A stretch of 49,468 nt of DNA from Chara braunii (Eukaryota > Streptophyta > Charophyceae > Charales > Characeae), in assembly GCA_003427395.1 (NCBI GenBank), contig BFEA01000889.1, positions 55,013-104,480 on the forward strand, read 5' to 3'. A program made the translations under genes and the position numbers. Positions 30,919-42,583 of the stretch are shown piece by piece (position 1 is the first letter of the stretch; each line of letters starts with the position of its first letter). The notes beneath the pieces are model-generated. The model did no database searches. It saw only the letters and a program-made list of their open reading frames with translations, and was not told the DNA's origin.

Positions 30919-31022
30919 TGTTGTTGTTCCTAGTTGTCGTTCTTAGTTGTTGTTCTTTGTTGCTGTTCTTAGTTGTTGTTCTCCGGTTGCCGTTCTCTGG
31001 ATGTTGTTCTCTGTTATCGTTC
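30919..31022. repeat. 13-bp minisatellite
   Basis: About eight imperfect copies of TTGTTGTTCTTAG. The frame rich in Asn/Arg on the minus strand (30821-31087) is a product of the repeat. One N lies at 30869. Confidence 0.8.
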
Positions 31023-31099
31023 GCTCGCTGCTTGGCTACCAATTGACTGCTATTACTGAGATTACCGCTCCGAAGGGTTGTTTCCAACTACTGGCTGGT

Positions 31100-31870
31100 T
31101 GCTATTCTGAAAACTGACTGGTTGCTGATTAGAGAAAAATAACTGCTAGTCAACTTGTTGTTCTGGTGTTCGATACACGAGAGCTCCGATTGGATACTGA
31201 TAGAGTACAGATTATGAGTGGATTAGTCACTGATCACCCAATAGTACCACAGTGCACTGTTAATTTGACAGTCGTTGAAAAAATAGGTCGCTGACGACAA
31301 CTCACTTGACGGAGACACGAATCCCCGTTCACTCGATAAGCTCAAAATTCCTTTCACATGGCTACACCATTTGAGCACTGTTCACTTGATAAATGACACT
31401 GAGCACAAACCACAGTAGGGCACCACTTACTGAAAATAGCACTAAGTGTTAGCCATTGCTGAGCACTGCTTGCTGGAAATGGCATTGAGTGTTGTCCACT
31501 GAATGAGTAGCAATCACTGCAGAGATGGCAAAACCCAGGATCTGCCTGGGCGTTGTTAGAGTTCGAACGCTGCTTTGGACACTAAGTACGGCTCTGAATA
31601 TTACTTTAAGTAGTGTCTTGAGTACCAGATACAATTCTGAGTGCTTTTCTGTACACCGCCCTAAATACTAGATACCGCTCTAATTATTGTTTTGAGTAGT
31701 GTCCGAGTATTGATCGAGTATTGTTTGGGTATTGTTTCTGAGTGCTGCTCCGAGTACTGCACTCAGGGTCATATCAAGTACTATTTTTTAGAATCGTTTC
31801 AAGTACTGTCCCGAGAGTCTTTTCAAGTACTTGTTTTGAGAATCGTTTCAAGTGCTTGTCCAGAGAGTCG
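31100..31870. repeat. Degenerate short tandem repeats
   Basis: Loose repeats of about 25-45 bp: TGACTGGTTGCTGATTAGA types near 31110, GAGCACTG...ACTTGATAAATG types at 31375-31500, and TTTCAAGTACT...GAGAGTC types at 31690-31870. This may be LTR or 3' UTR of the element. Confidence 0.5.
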
Positions 31871-32004
31871 ACTGGATAAATCAAGAAGTCGTGAACTCAC
31901 ACGCCGTCATGCTGCAGGAAAGACTGAAAAGGATTTTGAGGGAGAGTTTGCAGGTTTAAGTACCAATAGGTTCTCTGAAGAAGGNATCTCAANAACCACC
32001 AAAA

Positions 32005-32250
32005 TCATGCAAGTCTGGCCCTAGCTTGTTCCACCNTCTCTAANGAGNAACTAGTACTGTGCAACTTGTCGTTGGGTCCATAAAAGTAGANNACATNCTC
32101 AATATATTTTTCATCCCTGACTCGCTNGACCGCGTATTCTCTCATAGCCNGCCTNTGTAAAACCATATCTTGGATTGCCTCANTTTNCCANCCCTCGTAC
32201 TTCTCTCTGTTGAAAGCACCATAAACTTCTAACTTCCCTACCTCTGTCAT
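32005..32250 (-). pseudogene. Module fragment with many ambiguous bases
   Basis: This 81-codon minus frame (MTEVGKLEVYGAFNREKY...) has a part, RVRDEKYIE...YGPNDKLHST, that aligns with the LTR piece at 30538-30792. More than a dozen N bases fall within 31985-32191, so the assembler probably merged different copies. This supports the view that the module is present many times in the genome. Confidence 0.4.
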
Positions 32251-34835
32251 GTTTCTCCGCTATTAGTCCATAAATTGACAAACAGACTTCGTTACAACAG
32301 AGTCTCTGAGTACGGTTTCCCAAGGAATGTCCATGCACTTGGCGAGGAGTCTGTTAGATCGTACTAACCTTAGTCCAAGCCGCCCAATATTTTCGACTGA
32401 GTAATTTTCTCAGGAGTGTATTAAAGCTTGAATTTTAGTGGCAACTGTCCCTGTTTAGTCAAATACTTGTATTCAGGGAAAGCACGTATCCCGTAACTAC
32501 TCTTAATCATGGGGCAAGCTAAAAGGAGCTCCTGGTGCTTCATGCACCGTACAAAGTCTCAGGAAAACGAGCCCCAGTGTATAGTTTTTTTTATCTGATA
32601 CGGCGCTCATAGGGCCTTGCTCAAGTCACATTCAAAGCTTTATTTACGACACAATTTAGCGTTGAGGAATCTCTTAACTTCGAGAGCTAGCACAATTGTG
32701 ACTATTACTGTTGTTCGCACTCGGCCTTTGTCTTATTAAGGCCTAAGTTCAAACGGAACGGATGCAGAGCGATGGCCAGTCAACTCCCCTTTTGTATACT
32801 CCCTTCCCTGATTCAAATCCAAACGAAGCAAGCAAAAAAAAGAGACTGTCAATCCCCATCAGGTAGGAGCTTGACAAGAAAATAAGAGATTTTCCTTAAC
32901 ACCGATAGCCTTTTTCCCAATGACACTGCAAGATTAAAACCATCGACCAAGATTGGTCACTAGCCATGAATTAAATCACCCTGTTCACCAAGCGATATAA
33001 CCGATCCCCCCCGTTCAACCAAATCTTGGACTCATAGCGTTACTCTTCCACAACTAGTGAGAGGATGCAATCGAAATCAGAGATCTATAGCTAGAGCAGC
33101 AAACATAACTCTACTTCGGACTCAAATGGTTATAAGAGCATACCGTGTTAACTCGAGGTTGCCACATATAGATGGTCTGTGAGGGTCTAATGACGCACAC
33201 ACGCATGTCCCACTGTAGGGCACGGAACCCATAGAGACTCCGCAGATACCTCCAGGCCACTTCAAATACTTTCGGCTTTCCCGTCGAATCTAGACTCATC
33301 TACCCTGCAAGACAGCGATTAAATTTCCTCGCCATCTCTCTTTTAGAGTTACTCATTAGCTAAATATCCCCTAGGAGAACAGAAAGAGGGGGGTACTCAG
33401 GATACTGAGCCGATCTTTAACTTGAACCACACAGCGGAAGATACACAGTTCGCAGATTAAAACCGAGATATGATCATAATCCCCCAGACTTACCCCCTCG
33501 CTGCGAACAGACCCTCATTGTTCACTCAATGCTAGTTCGACTAATAGCCCAAGTTTCCGGGAAAAATAATCCGTGCAGAGAAGATAACGTCTTTCAAAAT
33601 CACTTCTCACTCGGTACGCCCCCTTCCTCTCTGCCACTTGTTAAGAATTCGTCCTTGCTACACTTGCAAGGCTCACTTCGATTAGTGACCCCGACTTACA
33701 GAGTCGAACCCTTATGGACCATAAACTACCAGAGTCGTCCAGTGACGTCAATAAAACGTAAATGACTTTGTCCCCTACGTCTGCCAGTTCACATAACTGT
33801 CACCCACATTATAAGTTGGGCACATGAGGACCGGGGAAAACAACAACTTTGCAAGGACGTTTACGACAAGAAAAATCCAGTTTACCAAAGTTTTCGTCGT
33901 CTGGTTCCGAACATCATTAGCGTTTGAAGAGTGATCATTGGAAAAACTAGAGACGTGAAACACACTGGCTCAGCACCGCCTAGCCTCACAACGTCCTCCG
34001 GCTACCGAAACCTGAATGCATGGATATTTGGTGCCAGTTATACAATTAGAAGCAGCAACTTGAGTGCGGGGTCGAACGGAGGAAACGTTTGTATCATCCT
34101 TCTGAACGCTCTTTTACTTGTTACAGGAACTCAGCTCCAGTTAACTACTTTGCGGCCCGAGTAAGTGAGACGTAAGAAGGGTGAAGTTAGCAACTCCATC
34201 ATCCAACATCATATAAGTGTCATACACGTATCTCGCCTTCCCCCGTTCTTGGCCCAAAGCAGCAAGTGTCAAACCCTCTCAAGACGACACATGTCAAAAG
34301 GGCCCCTCCCCGGAAGCAACTCTCACACTCATGGTTGTGGCTGTTTTTCGCTCTCTTGATCTAACTGCCACGCCAAGGCAATCTTATTATCACGATTGAT
34401 CACGCGCTTAGCACTGAAGACTACCCCTTGTCCCTCACTCCCCGCAAGGGTCTCTCCTCTCGCTCAGACTGATTTGCTCCGTACAAGCACTTCTCTCGAG
34501 TTCCGTCTCGCACATCAAATCTTGGTTGAGGCGCGTCACACACACTTGCTTCATGTCGTAACCTGGACCTTACCTTGTTGCGTCAACATGACCAACTCTA
34601 ATCGCCTTGAATGAGCACACTCCATGCCCATCCGCCAATCGATGCATTGAACTGCTCTTTGCGCGCAGGGCTACGCCATGCAGTCTCTCCCTGCAGTCAC
34701 CCTCCCGTAACTGCCTCGCACCCCTCTGTTGACGCATGTTATTCGATGATCTAGTCTCTCTCTTTCACTGACTTGTGTGCCCTTGCTAAAATTGACCTTC
34801 CTTTTCACTCACGGGCGGGAACACTTAGGTAACAG
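32251..34835. other. Long stretch without a recognised gene
   Basis: Only short frames occur, on both strands. A minus frame at 33111-33299 (YGFRALQWDMRVCVIRPS) has normal composition but no family. No repeat of note was seen. This may be an old insertion in the 3' region of the Gypsy element. Confidence 0.45.
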
Positions 34836-35108
34836 TTGACGTCAGCAGCCCGCTCTCAGACTCGCGCTTTCCTCCTCATGGCTCGCCCGCATACGTTGAC
34901 CTCCTTTTCCTCTCCGGGACGTGCCACACCACGTCTGACACTCTCTCCCTCACACATGTCTCTTCCCCTTGTTCTGTTTTTTGCCCGTCCCGCGGCCTCT
35001 GGGTGTCTTCTGTCGCGAGCTGGCCTCGGGTCCCTCCTGTACCCGGTTTTCGGCTCGATGATGCTTCTAGATTTCACCAGGTCTGTTCCAGGACATGAGA
35101 TCCGTCTC

Positions 35109-35477
35109 TCAGTCTGCCTCACTCATTTCGCTTTCCCCACCTGAGTCTCTCTCGTTGTGTTGTTCCTCCCTTGTCTCGGTCCCAGTTGATGACTCGGTCT
35201 CGTGATAGATGACCGACACCCTCAAGCCAACGGTCACTCCGTCTCGCCTGCACCTCCGCTCCGCCCTGTCGAGCGCTTCGGAAATGGCAGCCTGCAGCCT
35301 CTGGTCACCTCGCATCTCCTCCTCTATCCCCCCTTCTATCCACATCTTCAGTCGGTCTACCTCTCCCCCGTCATAGTTCAGGACCGTAGTGATCTGAGGG
35401 CCTTCATCCGACATTGGGACCCAGCGCACCGTGTGCCGCCAACAGTCAGGCCTATAGCCGTGTAGTGCCATAGCCAC
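35109..35477 (-). CDS. 122-codon frame, possible module relative
   Basis: ATG-initiated minus frame with balanced composition: YRPDCWRHTVRWVPMSDEGPQ at the start, a charged helical middle (ISEALDRAERRCRRDG) and an acidic Glu/Ser/Thr tail ending at a stop. The pattern of Tyr/Trp/Arg followed by an Asp-x-x-Arg strand (GGEVDRLKMWIEGG) is reminiscent of the pre-gag modules of the same element, but the similarity is weak and I would not assign it on sequence alone. A further minus frame (34856-35122) overlaps its end by a few bases. Confidence 0.35.
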   Translation of the reverse strand: MAMALHGYRPDCWRHTVRWVPMSDEGPQITTVLNYDGGEVDRLKMWIEGGIEEEMRGDQRLQAAISEALDRAERRCRRDGVTVGLRVSVIYHETESSTGTETREEQHNERDSGGESEMSEAD

Positions 35478-35639
35478 TCTTTCTCAATGGTTAGCATCAA
35501 TGCTCAGTCCGCACTATCCCTGCTCGCAGCACCTAGCCAGGCTGAGTCCCGGGTGCCAGGAATCAAGGCCTCTGCGCAATAGGGACAACCTCCGTTTCAT
35601 AAGGCTACAGGCGAGTGCGACCCCGGTGCGCTCTAGACG

Positions 35640-36480
35640 AAAAGCTTCACGGCTCAGTAAAAATTCAAAGCAACAAAATAATTTTAAAACTTGTGACTTT
35701 ATAAAAAAAAGAAAACCTAAGAAAAGAAAAGGAGAAAAGAACTTATGGCCGCGATATCCACAAGCCTTCTGCTATCGATCCCCGTAGCTTCGTCTCACTG
35801 AAAAATGACTACTATTCTGAGGTAATGGTTCCATAACGGGATACCAGCAATCATATTCCCCTTTTTAAAATACAATTTCGGCCTATCCCCGTTGGGTACC
35901 CGTGTCCGATGTCAAGGAGGGGGCTTATGACCCTTCTTCGGGGGTGATAGGCTCCCTACCAATGCGGCCACGGGTCGCCCTTCTTTTGGGGTCCCACCTC
36001 GCGGCGCCCGATCAGGCAGACTTAGCATGAACAGATTTACGAGGGGTCAGGCCAGCACCGTCAGGCTGTGTTTGTAACTCATAAGAACGAAAACGTCGAC
36101 CCCTCCCTACGACGTGACAACCCAAAAAAAAAAAAGGAAAACACCGCGCCTGAAATTCGGTAAGTTGATAGTAATAATAATAATAATAATTGTAGAAAGA
36201 AAAGGAAAACCCTTCTCCAGACCCCACTGTATATGCCCCCCAACACTGCTACTGGGGGTCCCACCGCGCGGAGCTTAAACGCGCAAACCCAGTACAAGTG
36301 ATACGCGAAAGGTTGGGTCTGCCTAAGTCGCACTACCACCGCCCGAACTGAGAATTCTAGCCGTTGGCCTCCCGCGAAATGACAGGACAACAGGAGAAAA
36401 TTGAAACAAAAAAATTAAGAACAATAATAATAATAATAATAATAGCAGCAAAAAAAATAAAAAGGTAAGGAAAATTGTAA
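35640..36480. repeat. Diverged tandem units with A-rich and AAT tracts
   Basis: Two units of about 265 bp (from about 35960 and 36225) share GGGGTCCCACC-C-GCGCGG-like starts, a GTGACAACCC/ATGACAGGACAAC segment, an A run and an AAT repeat (36167-36190 and 36423-36442). An A-rich end also occurs at 35690-35730, suggesting a third unit. Confidence 0.45.
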
Positions 36481-37047
36481 CATCACAGTAGTCGAAAACC
36501 ACTGGATTTTCCCCGAACTAGAAGCAAGTTCAAATTCGGCCTATATTTTTATTTTTTTTTCCTCTCTTCTTTGACAATGACTTCTGCTCTGTGCACCTAA
36601 CCCATAACCTGGTTAGAGGGCATTTGGCGCGCAGTAGAAAAGGCTGAGCCGGTTTTTTCCCCTTCGCATCCCAAGGCGAACCCGGCGGCTACCACGACCA
36701 CAGGTCGGTAGTGCTCTACTGTACAGCAGGGCGCCAAGCCTGCGTGGACCAATGGAAGTCATGTGGCGCACCCCTTTTGCTGAGGGCTACGCCACCGGGA
36801 CCGGTCCGTGTCGAAAACAGTCCAGGTACCAGACCTACAGCACGAGGTGAGTCTAGGGAGCAGTAGGCCGGAACAAGGGACTGACACTGAACGAGGACCT
36901 GGTACACAAAGGAGGGTCGGGACACCACGCCCTCCGACATAATACCAAACCCCCACCCAGCATCCCCGCTGGGTCGAAATACATCATTTTCATCATAAAT
37001 TCAGCGCGAGCAGCAGTACTTTCATTCATTCCTATTAGCGATTCAGT
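36481..37047. other. Stretch without a supported gene
   Basis: Contains a hairpin CTAACC/GGTTAG (36598-36617). Several minus frames at 36716-37104 overlap one another and have no recognised family. Confidence 0.4.
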
Positions 37048-37074
37048 GTGATACCCGCACTGCGATTCTGCGCA

Positions 37075-37320
37075 GCTAGCTTCCATTTTACTTTCAGCAC
37101 TCACTCTCTCCTTCAGCGCTCGCCTTCCGTTTTACTTTCAGCACTCACTTTCTCCTTCAACGCTCACGTTGACCCTTCCTTTTCTCTGCGTTCACCATCT
37201 CTTTTCACACTTGCCACCTCTCTCTCGCAGTGTTCACCTTCTTTTTTCACATTCGCTTCCCTTTCCTGCATCTGTCTTTCTTTTCTACGATCATCCCTCT
37301 TTTCTGCGCTCGTCTAGAAC
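37075..37320 (+). repeat. Pyrimidine-rich tandem repeat
   Basis: Units of about 45-55 bp with the pattern TTTTACTTTCAGCACTCACT and CTCCTTCAGCGCTC, decaying to the right. The Ser/Phe-rich frame 37048-37317 follows the repeat and is probably not a gene. Confidence 0.6.
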
Positions 37321-37604
37321 TCGTTCCCTTCCGTCTAATCTAGCCTTCTCTCTTCGTGCCAGTTCCTTTCTTTCTCTTCACTAACCTTTTCTCTTAATGC
37401 TCATCTTTCTGTATTAAGTTGTAGTTCTTCATATCCCGCACAACCAGTTTCTACCCTCTCTCTTTAAAAGTCTGTCACTTTCTGATTTTTCTAATCCATC
37501 TCGCCATTGTAAACCTCTCTTACACAGTCCCGCTCTTGTCATAGCCTTCAGTGCTATATCATCTACCCCTTATCTTTTCCCTTGACGACCATTCACTCTG
37601 CATC

Positions 37605-38057
37605 ATGCCTGAGGCGCGTCGTGGATAGGGTAGAGGAAGGAAAGGAAGAGGAGGGAAAGCAAGGGAAGACCCGTCGGCTAGGGCACGGCGGGGTTATAGC
37701 TCGTGGCCACGAGGCTACGGCCGCCCAAGGCCATACCACCGCTATTCGCTAGCGGGGTGGTACGAGAGGACCCCATCTCCCGACAGGATGGAGTTTCTCC
37801 GTAAAACAATTGACGCGCGCTACGGTACACCTATCGCCTCTTCACCTCCTTATATCCCCAGAGCTCCTTCCACCCCTGCCGTAAGCAAGGCTATAGTGCC
37901 CGCTCCGCCTCCTGCTGTTCCATGCACTGTCTCATCTCCTCATCACCCCAGTCACTGTGTTCTTTTCAGCATTTTCTTCCTTCTCTTCCTTTTCCAGCTT
38001 GAACTCATGGTTGTCTTTTATGTCCTATATAAGTGTGACTTCTTCTCAGCCTTTTAA
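37605..38057 (+). pseudogene. Gag-like basic frame, opposite strand to the Gypsy element
   Basis: From ATG 37605 the frame is open to TAA 38055 except for one TAG at 37626. It starts with an Arg/Gly-rich region (GRGRKGRGGKAREDP, RGYSSWPRGYGRPRPYHRY) typical of nucleic-acid-binding parts of retroelement gag proteins. MEFLRKTIDARYG and a Pro/Ala-rich linker follow. The end is hydrophobic (FSIFFLLFLFQLELMVVF) and may be intronic or non-coding read-through. It lies on the + strand, so it belongs to a different, nested element than the surrounding minus-strand Gypsy. No pol follows. Confidence 0.4.
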
Positions 38058-38630
38058 ATCTGATTTCTAGCTCACAAAATTCTCATTCGCGTCCACTTTA
38101 TAGCGTCCCAAGCCCGATAGTTTGGCTTCCTTGGGCCAGGGACGTCGGTTCCTCGTGAACCAGGCCGCTTGTGGGCCACCCAATAAAATTTTAAGAAGGA
38201 TTTTCCCTGCTTGTCCGACTTGTTCAACTGTTGGTCTTTCACATGGAGGTTACCTTAGCTCGTGATCAGGCATCTATGCCAGGGATAACACCAGTAACGA
38301 GGGTACTCTCTGTCTGCCATGCTGGGGACGGACCATACTAAACCCTTTTTCGGATGCTCTGGCCTGAGTGAGACGTCTTCTCAACTTCTCAAGCACCTGA
38401 TAGGCATACCAAACCCTTTTTCTTTTCTCTGGTTTGGGAACTTCAAATAGGTATTTGTATACCTGCAAAACCAACAAGTCTCACAGACAACAACCATGCC
38501 CCAGCAAACAGACTCTTTGACAACCAGTAGTCAAGCATTAACAAATTAAAATAAGAACCCATAAATAAAACAATAGATAACAATTAATACATAACTACTC
38601 CTCACACCCAGGGTTTATTGATTGCCTTGA
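38058..38630. other. Spacer before the hairpin arrays
   Basis: No supported gene. Short hairpins GGTTC/GAACC (38148-38162) and GGCC/GGCC (38164-38178) occur here. Confidence 0.4.
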
Positions 38631-38633
38631 TTT

Positions 38634-38809
38634 TGGCCCACCACTGGCCAGGAATGCCACGCGTCTTGTCAGTCTGACATACCTCATTCGGCCCGCCTCA
38701 GGCCAGGACTAGTCAGACCATTTGTCTTGACAGCCCCTTTGACCTGCCTTCAGGTTAGGACCAATCATACCCACTACTCAAGTATGACATCCCTTTGGCA
38801 CTCTTGCCA
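38634..38809. repeat. Four ~54-bp units, each with its own hairpin
   Basis: Hairpins TGGCC/GGCCA (38634-38650), GGCC/GGCC (38690-38704), ACCTG/CAGGT (38742-38755) and TGGCA/TGCCA (38796-38809) lie about 54 bp apart, each followed by AGGA(A/C). The stems differ between units but keep pairing. The downstream parts contain a second short inverted repeat (GTCA...TGAC) in some units. Confidence 0.6.
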
Positions 38810-38999
38810 GGACATCCAGACTATAGCGGGTCTGGTCACCCTATGACAGTAGACGTCCTGTCAGTCAGCTGTCCCGAACCCGGATTTGACCACCGCGCTC
38901 AGGAACTGGCTCACCTACCAGTTTTTTGCCAAGGGCGCTGGCTGCCCGACCCAGATTTCTGAACGTGGGACCCGGTCTAACCACAGTTTCCGACTCTGG

Positions 39000-39690
39000 G
39001 TAACCTCACTGGATTGCATCCTCTGATTGCGGTAGGGTTCCAGCTGACCCCTTCCAACCTCACGGGCCAGGCCCACGGAGCCTTAGCCTCAGTTAGACTA
39101 CGGAATTTGATACTTGCGTCGGGGACCTGCTGACCCCACCAGATTGCAACCTACTGCGGTAAGGCTCTGGCTGGCCCCGACAATCAACAACATCTGAGGT
39201 TAGTGAAGATAACAGCAAGCACAGGCAATCAGACAAGCATACAATTCCCCACAAGCAGACTGCCCATGCCCCCATAACAGGACAAACATTTATCGAGAGA
39301 CGTCCCTTCGGTCTCAAGAGGCACTGAACAATAACATGCTAGCCAACACTAAGAGTTCGCAAGAGACCTCCCTTCAGCCTCAAGCAAAGAGCTTAGTGCT
39401 AGCCCCAGAGAGGTCCCTTCCCTCAACTGGGATTTCTTTTCCAAGAGACGTCCCGTCAGTCTCAAGGAAATACTAAAACACTGATCTCAGAGAGGTCTCT
39501 TCCCTCATCTGAGTGAAGACAGAACCTTAGCCAAGTAACACGAAGTCCCTCTACTGACCACTCTCAGTCAAGTAAAGTTGAACTTCTTTATGCCTGCCTT
39601 CGTCTGAATCCCTTGGATGGAGAACTTAGTCAGAGACGTGAAGTCCTTCTGCTGATAACTTTCAATCAGACAGAACTGGACTTTCTTTAT
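39000..39690. repeat. Further hairpin-bearing repeat units
   Basis: Two units with ATTGCA-CCT...GCGGTA-GG-T-C lie at 39013-39180. Units with GAGAC/GTCTC around a loop like GTCCCTTCG lie at 39297-39315 and 39445-39463, with a decayed one near 39363. Two units with nested stems are GAAGT/ACTTC outside ACTGA/TCAGT (39542-39586) and AAGTCC/GGACTT outside CTGA/TCAG (39641-39683). Confidence 0.5.
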
Positions 39691-39719
39691 GCCCATCATG
39701 CTTTTCTCTTTACCTTAGG

Positions 39720-40086
39720 ATAGTACAGATCATATATTTTTATGTGCCACAACCATGAGCTTCTTAAATCTTTGACACTATCTCAATACTTAAGAAACTG
39801 ATTTTACAATTATTTTTCCACTCTCAGGGACTTGACACTCATGGAATGACTGTAGCACTGCATCAAAAGACCTGACTTAGTCATTTTTGCTGAAATACTG
39901 AACGAAAAGACTTGCTGAAAACTGAGATATTGAAGCTGAGATGCTAAACTGAAGTATTGAAACTGAAATACTGAAACTGAAATGTTGAATTGACTATGCA
40001 AGAATGATCATTGTCTGCTGATAACTGAAACCTCACTGTCTCAGTGTTTTTACTGTACTATTTCTCAGTCCTCTATGACTGTTCTC
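39720..40086. other. AT-rich spacer downstream of integrase
   Basis: Contains a loose repeat of CTGAAATACTGAAACTGA-like units at 39885-39990. No gene. Confidence 0.6.
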
Positions 40087-40992
40087 TTACTTGGATGGTT
40101 GACTTATCTTTCCTCTCTTTGGAGTCACTGTAGGGATCAAGTCAGGGTCTTTGAAGATGAACTTACGAAATCTTGACCCTGATACCATGTTATAAACCCT
40201 GGATCGATCAATTTCTGAAATCTCATAAACTTTGTCCTCCGCTTCTCCTGTAATTCTGTAAGGACCAAGCCATCTGGGCTCCAACCTTTTAGTCCATTGT
40301 GTCTCAAGGGAACTGTCAAACAAAAGGACAACATCTCCAATTTTGAATTTCTCTTTTCTTATATATTTTTTCTTGTTCCATCTTTCTTGATCTGATATTC
40401 TGCTGGATGTCATTCTCTTTGCTGCATCCATCACAGCAGCCCTGTGGCCACCAGCAACCCCTTCATGTAGAGCAACAATTATCTCTAACTGCCTCTCTTT
40501 ACCACATACCACTCTTAGTGGAGGTAGGCCTCCCTTACCATCCACAAAGAGATGTCCTCTTTTTAATCTGAATTTCTTCCTTAAATCTTTACAATAATAT
40601 TCTTTTAGCTGCTCCNTTTCCATCTTCCTGCCAATCTCTTGATAATTTTCATCATATTCTTCAAAGAAGAAAAATATCGCTTCTTCCTTTTCACTCTCTT
40701 CTTCTTCCTTTGAACTTGAACTTTCCCAAATCTCATGAGCAGCCAGTGCTGCTGCGTTAACTCTGGCATACCAATCGTTCGGTTCATTTTCTTCCTCTTT
40801 CCCAAAAATCGATTCATAAACGTATGCACTTGGGATTTCTCCCCAGCTGTCTCTCTCTTCTGGCCACAGACTCCACCGGTAGGAGCATGGTACTTCATAA
40901 TCCCCATCATCTTTTTCATTAAGAAAATTATCAACGTAGGCAGATTCTTCAATTGTTTCATCCATCTTCTTCTTCTCCTTTTCGCCACTCAA
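40087..40992 (-). pseudogene. Integrase, catalytic core deleted
   Basis: This is a 301-codon frame. Residues 1-130 are an acidic linker (NEKDDGDYEV, KEEEESEKEE). Around 147-195 is the start of the zinc-binding domain: LFVDGKGGLPPLRVV and LHEGVAGGHRAAVMDAAKRM carry the two histidines of the HHCC motif. Immediately after, at about 195-205, the reading passes to the C-terminal domain: KFKIGDVVLLFDSSLE and LEPRWLGPYRI (the GPY/F-type module), then SRFRKFIFKDPD. The CC half of the zinc finger and the whole DDE core (about 150-200 residues in the family) are absent, yet the frame continues. One base is ambiguous (40616). The protein cannot be a working integrase. It overlaps the RNase H frame by 35 bp in another frame. 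Confidence 0.85.
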
Positions 40993-41425
40993 TCCGGCTT
41001 AAGTCATCCGCTCTGTTTTTCTTAGTGGGAATCTTTTCCAGTTTAAAATCATATGTCCAGATAAAAGCGATCCACCTGTTGACTGTTGGATCTACCCGTT
41101 GGTGTTTTTTAATGGCACCTATCACAGCAGATACATCAATCCTCAGGATGAATCTCCTTCCTAAAACGTAATGCCTGAAGCACCTGAGGCTATGAATGAT
41201 TGACAGTAGCTCTTTCCTGAATTGGGTGTAGCCTCTTTCAGTAGAATTGAGGGTTCTGCTCTCAAATCTCAGAGGTCTTTCTCTCTCATTTTCATCTTTC
41301 TGAATAAGTACTCCACCCAGAGCAACAGGTCCTCCATCCGCCTCAATGATGAAAGGTCTTGTCTCCTCATCATCATAATATGGCACTCCCAGCACTACAC
41401 CACCATCTCTTAGTTTTTCTTGCAA
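40958..41425 (-). pseudogene. RNase H domain of Gypsy pol
   Basis: The frame shows the Ty3/Gypsy RNase H signature in order: RPFIIEADGGPVALGGVL (first acidic residue), RPLRFESRTLNSTERGY, FRKELLSIIHSLRCFRHYVL (Glu), FILRIDVSAVIGAIKK (Asp) and KKNRADDLSRIEW (last Asp). The acidic residues appear present. It follows the RT in another frame (a break near 41456) and runs into the integrase frame, so the polyprotein is no longer continuous. This enzyme would degrade the RNA of RNA-DNA hybrids during reverse transcription. Confidence 0.9.
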
Positions 41426-41455
41426 CGTTTTTGTTGCAGCTTGTCTTTTATCATT

Positions 41456-42583
41456 TCATGCTAAGTGAGCACCTTGCCTTACCATTTCCCTCAGAGGTTC
41501 TGCAAGGGCAGCAAAATGAGGAATAAAAATTCTCCTGAATCCACAGACTCCCAAGAAGCTCCTGACATCTGTCACTCTTTTGAGAGGCAGAGGCCAGTTC
41601 AAAATTTTGTCTATCTTTTTGGGATTTCGACTCCTACCTTTGGAGAAACATCTGAAGCCCAAAATTATCTCTTCTGGTTAGAAGAGAAGGGACTTTGGTC
41701 CACTGGCAGTCAGATTATACTTCTGAAGTCTCTCTAGGACCATCTTTACTCCTTCAGCATGTTCCCAGACAAACTTTCTGACTCCCCCTGCGACCAAAGT
41801 CTCATCTCTCACCAAGGGTCCTTTTACAGGATTATCATCTATGTAAGGACTGGTTATTTCAGGAGAAATATCCTGCATGACTTTGATCATATCTCTTTAA
41901 ACCACCGTCACTCCGTTAGTCCAGCCCTGAGGTACCACACACATCTGAACAAGCCCTCTTCGCGTGTGCATGACAGTCATTGGTCGGCTAGTGAGATCAA
42001 TAGGGAACTGATCATTGTCAGATTACATGTCAACTAGATAATAAATACATCGACCAGCAAAGGATTCAACGAGGAGATCAGCGTTAGGAAGATTACCTGC
42101 ATCATGTACCGTCACAGAATTGAGCTTCAAAAGATTTTGTATCCATCTTAGTCCGCCCCCTGGTTTTCAAAAACAAAACCAGTGGTTAGCATACGGTCCA
42201 TCAACAGGTTCAGCAACATTAGATGCAATCTTTTTGTTAAGATACTTCACAACCTTTACCTCTTCCTTCAAGGCATACTTGGTTGGTCTATCATTCCATG
42301 GAACATGATCAACTGTCAAAATCTTGGTCATCTTGATCATGTCCACGTCCAATCGCCCCCTCTCTTCATCATTAAAGGAGAAAGCACCTGAGAATTCCTG
42401 ACATATCCTGAAGATATATTCTTTCTCTTTGGGCAGGAGAAACTGATCCAAGTCTATCTTCATTGTGTCAAACCTTTCTTTAGTGACCCTATTCTCCAGT
42501 TTTGTTGATTCCCTCAATGCTCTTATAATTTGTCTTTCCTTTTCCAATGCTTCATTATAACTTTTCTTTATTAAGACTGTCAC
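41456..42583 (-). pseudogene. Reverse transcriptase, broken
   Basis: One frame runs from 42583 to 41678 with three stops (about 42165, 41988 and 41893), then a shift leads to 41662-41456. Conserved parts are ATG-proximal FSGAFSFNDEERGRLD, VPWNDRPTKYALKEEV, KKIASNVAEPVDGPYANHWF, LLKLNSVTVHDAG, CIYYLVDM (first catalytic Asp), VPQGWTNG, YIDDNPVKGP (catalytic DD at about 41834-41839), RKFVWEHAEGVKMVLERL and VRSFLGVCGFRRIF. The KGP...FVWEH pattern places it in a Gypsy lineage I know best from basidiomycetes and charophytes. The catalytic aspartates are kept but the frame is dead. Confidence 0.92.
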
